From assembly GCA_904419105.1 (NCBI GenBank), contig CAJFQR010000072.1, forward strand, positions 1-7,385: a stretch of 7,385 nt of DNA, read 5' to 3'. Source of the stretch: Candidatus Avimicrobium faecavium (GTDB lineage Bacteria; Bacillota; Clostridia; Oscillospirales; Ruminococcaceae). Below the pieces are notes generated by a model. The model did no database searches. It saw only the letters and a list, made by a program, of their open reading frames with translations, and was not told the origin of the DNA. The translations under genes and the position numbers were made by a program. Shown in pieces: positions 5,305 through 7,385 of this stretch (its first letter is position 1; each line of letters opens with the position of its first letter).

Positions 5305-7112
5305 CAGTTAGGACTCCTTTCTGCCATACGGCGCCGCAGGAAGCGCTTGCGCAGCTCCTCGACGGCAAAGACGATAAACGGAATACAGATCAGGTACAGC
5401 CATTCGACTGCCGAGATCGGTGCGGTGTTGAATACGCCCCGCAGGAAGGGCACATACATCAGCGCAATCAGGATCAGCACCTCGATGACCAGGCCGGCGT
5501 TGATGTATTTGTTGGTGAAGAGGCCGCGCCGGAGCACGCTCTCGGTGTCGGTGCGGTTGTTCATCGCCATACCCATCTGGGAGAAGACGACACCGGCAAG
5601 CATCATCGTGGTGGCCTCGGCATAGGCCAGGGTGCCCTCGGCGCCGAGGGGAACCCGGGGCCAGCCGTTGAGGAAGCTGGCCAGGAAATAGCCGCCCACG
5701 GCAAAGAGGCTGCCCAGCAGGCCATACCACAAAAAGCCGACCAGCATGACATTTTTGTTGAGCAGGCGCTCCTTCGGGTCCCTGGGCGGGCGCTGCATCA
5801 CCGAGGCCTCCGACGCTTCGGCGCCCAGGCCCAGCGCCGGCACCATGTCGGTGCCGATGTCGATGGTGAGGATCTGCAGCACGGTGAGAGGCGTGGGGAT
5901 CAGGCCGCCGGAGAGCAGGTAGAGGGTGGGGGCCACCGCCTCCGGGGTATTGGAATCGAAGATATAGCGCAGGAACTTGCGGATGTTGTTGTAGACGGTG
6001 CGGCCCTCCTCGATGGCCTTGACGATGGTGGCAAAGTTGTCATCGCTGAGGATCATATCCGCCGCCTCCTTGGCCACATCGGTGCCGGTAATGCCCATGG
6101 CGATGCCGATATCCGCCTTTTTGAGGGCAGGGGAATCGTTGACGCCGTCGCCGGTGACGGCGACGATATTGCCCATCTCCTGGAGGGCGGTGACGATACG
6201 GTACTTCTGTTCCGGGGCCATCCGGGCAAAGACCACCTCACCCTTCAGTGCCTCCTTGAGGGCGGCATCGTCCATCGCGGCCAGCTCGGCCCCGGAGATG
6301 ACCCGGGCGTCCGGACTCTCGATGATGCCGATCTTGCGGGCGATGCTCTCGGCGGTAAGGCCATAGTCACCGGTGATCATAATGATCTTGATGCCGGCGG
6401 CACGGCAGACGGCCACCGCATCCCGGACCTCGGCACGGGGCGGGTCCTGCATGGCCACCAGGCCGAGGAAGGTGAGCTGCTGCTCGACAATCTCCGGGGT
6501 GTACTCCCGGATGGAGGCGGGCAGGGCGGGGTCCTCCTTGGCCAGCGGCCGGTAGGCAAGGCCCAGCACCCGCAGGCCGTCCCGGGCATAGGTGTCGTTG
6601 GCGGCCATGATGCGCTCCCGGTCCTCTTCGGTGATGGGACGGGAGGCAGAGCCGTCATAGCAGCGCCCGCACAGCTCCATGACCTCCTTCGGGGAGCCCT
6701 TGACAAAGGCCACGCGGGTGGCGCCGTCCAGCGGCTCCCGGAGCTGGTGAATGGTGGTCATCCGCTTGCGGCGGGAATCGAAGGGGAGCTCCATGATGCG
6801 GGGGAAGCTCTCCCCAAGCCGGGTCAGATCCAGCCCGCCCTTCTGGGCGGCAACGCCGAGGCAGGCCTCGGTCGGGTCGCCGAGGACGGTGTAGCGCTCC
6901 TTCCCCTCCTCCGGCGGGATCAGCTTGGCGTTGGAGCAGAGGGCGGCGCCGCTGAGCAGCAGCCGCAGCGCCTCGCTGCTGCGGACGGTGACGGTGCGCT
7001 CACCGTCCCGAATCTCCCCGACCGGGGCGTAACCCTCGCCGGTGACGGTCATCTCCCGGCGTTCCCGCAGCACTACCGTGTGGGGAGGCAAATTCCTCAT
7101 TTCTTCTGCCAT
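5304..7112 (-). CDS. P-type cation ATPase lacking its N-terminal half
   Basis: The 602-residue product matches the C-terminal two thirds of a P2-type cation-transporting ATPase (about 850-950 residues when complete). Present: nucleotide-binding domain (GDPTEACL 78-85, FDSRRKRM 111-118, KGSPKEV 138-144); remaining phosphorylation domain (DPPRAEV 223-229, MITGD 245-249, TGDGVNDSPAL 320-330); and membrane segments M5-M10, with SNTPEA (387-392) and DIGTDMVPALGLG (418-430). These last motifs resemble the bacterial relatives of Na/K-type pumps more than SERCA-like ones. Missing: M1-M4, the actuator TGES loop and DKTGTLT with the aspartate that is phosphorylated. Without it the protein cannot run the pump cycle alone. 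The ATG at 7112 has a near-ideal AAAAAGGAGG eight bases upstream, and the frame is open throughout, so it looks expressed. The first 20 residues have no recognisable match. Possible explanations are a deletion remnant, an assembly deletion, or a real half-protein. The next gene overlaps it by one base. Confidence 0.88.
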   Translation of the reverse strand: MAEEMRNLPPHTVVLRERREMTVTGEGYAPVGEIRDGERTVTVRSSEALRLLLSGAALCSNAKLIPPEEGKERYTVLGDPTEACLGVAAQKGGLDLTRLGESFPRIMELPFDSRRKRMTTIHQLREPLDGATRVAFVKGSPKEVMELCGRCYDGSASRPITEEDRERIMAANDTYARDGLRVLGLAYRPLAKEDPALPASIREYTPEIVEQQLTFLGLVAMQDPPRAEVRDAVAVCRAAGIKIIMITGDYGLTAESIARKIGIIESPDARVISGAELAAMDDAALKEALKGEVVFARMAPEQKYRIVTALQEMGNIVAVTGDGVNDSPALKKADIGIAMGITGTDVAKEAADMILSDDNFATIVKAIEEGRTVYNNIRKFLRYIFDSNTPEAVAPTLYLLSGGLIPTPLTVLQILTIDIGTDMVPALGLGAEASEASVMQRPPRDPKERLLNKNVMLVGFLWYGLLGSLFAVGGYFLASFLNGWPRVPLGAEGTLAYAEATTMMLAGVVFSQMGMAMNNRTDTESVLRRGLFTNKYINAGLVIEVLILIALMYVPFLRGVFNTAPISAVEWLYLICIPFIVFAVEELRKRFLRRRMAERSPN

Positions 7113-7113
7113 A

Positions 7114-7151
7114 GTCCCATCCTCCTTTTTCCCTTCTACAGGATATGGGAC
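7114..7151 (-). promoter_or_regulatory. Inverted repeat enclosing the ATPase ribosome binding site
   Basis: On the minus strand GTCCCAT (7151-7145) and ATGGGAC (7120-7114) are perfect complements; the second ends one base before the ATG. Inside, CCT (7142-7140) can pair with the last AGG (7123-7121) of the AAAAAGGAGG ribosome binding site across a 2-base bulge. The stem would hide part of the ribosome binding site and abut the start codon. There is no T tract, so it is not a terminator. A regulatory role is inference. Confidence 0.45.
7121..7130 (-). promoter_or_regulatory. Ribosome binding site of the truncated ATPase
   Basis: AAAAAGGAGG at 7130-7121 is followed by eight bases and the ATG at 7112. 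It is as good a site as any in the window, and it decides that translation starts here rather than the frame being a mere fragment of a longer gene reading in from upstream. Confidence 0.8.
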
Positions 7152-7159
7152 AGCAGTGC

Positions 7160-7165
7160 ATTTTA
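7160..7165 (-). promoter_or_regulatory. Possible -10 for the ATPase-RCK operon
   Basis: TAAAAT on the minus strand lies in an AT-rich patch between the rqcP stop and the ATPase start and would give a leader of about 40 bases that includes the inverted repeat. No convincing -35 lies 16-18 bases upstream, where the sequence runs into the end of rqcP. Read-through from rqcP is the alternative, since no terminator is visible in the 69-base gap. Confidence 0.3.
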
Positions 7166-7181
7166 GACTAAACCGCCTGCC

Positions 7182-7385
7182 TCACAGGATGGTGTAGCAG
7201 CCGGCGGCATCCCCTTTGAGCACATGCTCGGCAATCTGGTCCACCCGCACCTTCAGGGGGTTCTGGCCCAGGTTGATCTCGATCACATCCCCTACCTTCA
7301 CGTCGTAGGAGGCCCTGGCCACCCGCCCGTTGACCACAATGCGGCCGCCGTCGCAGGCCTCGTTGGCCACGGTGCGCCGCTTGAT
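7182..7385 (-). CDS. rqcP: RqcP-like S4-domain ribosome quality control protein, partial
   Basis: The last 67 residues and stop are inside the window; the N-terminus lies beyond the right edge. The sequence begins IKRRTVANEACDGGRIVVNG and continues ASYDVKVGDVIEINLGQ to a final CYTIL. This is the S4 RNA-binding fold and closely follows Bacillus subtilis YabO/RqcP (IKRRT, GRI..NG, DVK.GD, YTIL), a protein of about 86 residues, so roughly the first 15-20 residues are missing here. RqcP binds stalled 60S-like 50S subunits carrying peptidyl-tRNA and works with RqcH in adding alanine tails to the blocked chain. HslR, the heat-shock homolog in E. coli, is the other candidate, but the motif match favours RqcP. 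It is followed after 69 bases by the truncated ATPase gene. Confidence 0.88.
   Translation of the reverse strand: MKRRTVANEACDGGRIVVNGRVARASYDVKVGDVIEINLGQNPLKVRVDQIAEHVLKGDAAGCYTIL

Noticed and set aside
4807..5625. Plus-strand frame of 272 codons opposite the RCK and ATPase genes
   Set aside because: No start signal and no domain; it spans the junction of two well-supported minus-strand genes.

Overview
The window looks like a chromosomal stretch from a GC-rich Firmicute, most likely a gut Clostridium-class organism of the Oscillospiraceae/Ruminococcaceae kind. This is inference from three things: strong AAGGAGG-type ribosome binding sites, a TrpS of the type found in Streptococcus and other Firmicutes, and an RqcP-like S4 protein close to Bacillus YabO. 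No mobile element, CRISPR array, tRNA or rRNA gene is visible.

Layout. Positions 1-575 hold the 3' part of an AT-rich, frame-disrupted gene of unknown function. It is followed on the + strand by two 144-residue membrane proteins (585-1019 and 1174-1608) that look like diverged tandem duplicates, each with its own intrinsic terminator. A bidirectional terminator at 1607-1637 separates them from a convergent, complete three-domain Ada DNA-alkylation response protein (1649-2653, minus). Ada and the tryptophanyl-tRNA synthetase gene trpS (2833-3894, plus) diverge from a shared intergenic region of about 180 bases with one good promoter in each direction. trpS ends at a second bidirectional terminator (3906-3942), which also closes the minus-strand operon on the right.

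That operon reads right to left: a P-type cation ATPase (7112-5304), then two half-length TrkA-type RCK proteins (5304-4657 and 4636-3956). The ATPase stop and the first RCK start overlap as TGATG, and the second RCK gene follows after 20 bases. The ATPase is the oddity of the window. It has the nucleotide-binding domain, most of the phosphorylation domain and the C-terminal membrane segments. It lacks the first membrane segments, the actuator domain and the DKTGTLT phosphorylation site, yet starts at an ATG with a near-ideal ribosome binding site. That site lies inside an inverted repeat. Just upstream is the C-terminal part of an RqcP-like ribosome quality control protein that runs off the right edge.

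Functionally the window mixes housekeeping (trpS, rqcP), DNA repair (ada) and ion homeostasis (ATPase plus RCK pair). The two things most worth a second look are the headless ATPase/RCK operon with its SD-sequestering hairpin, and the paired small membrane proteins next to the decaying AT-rich gene.
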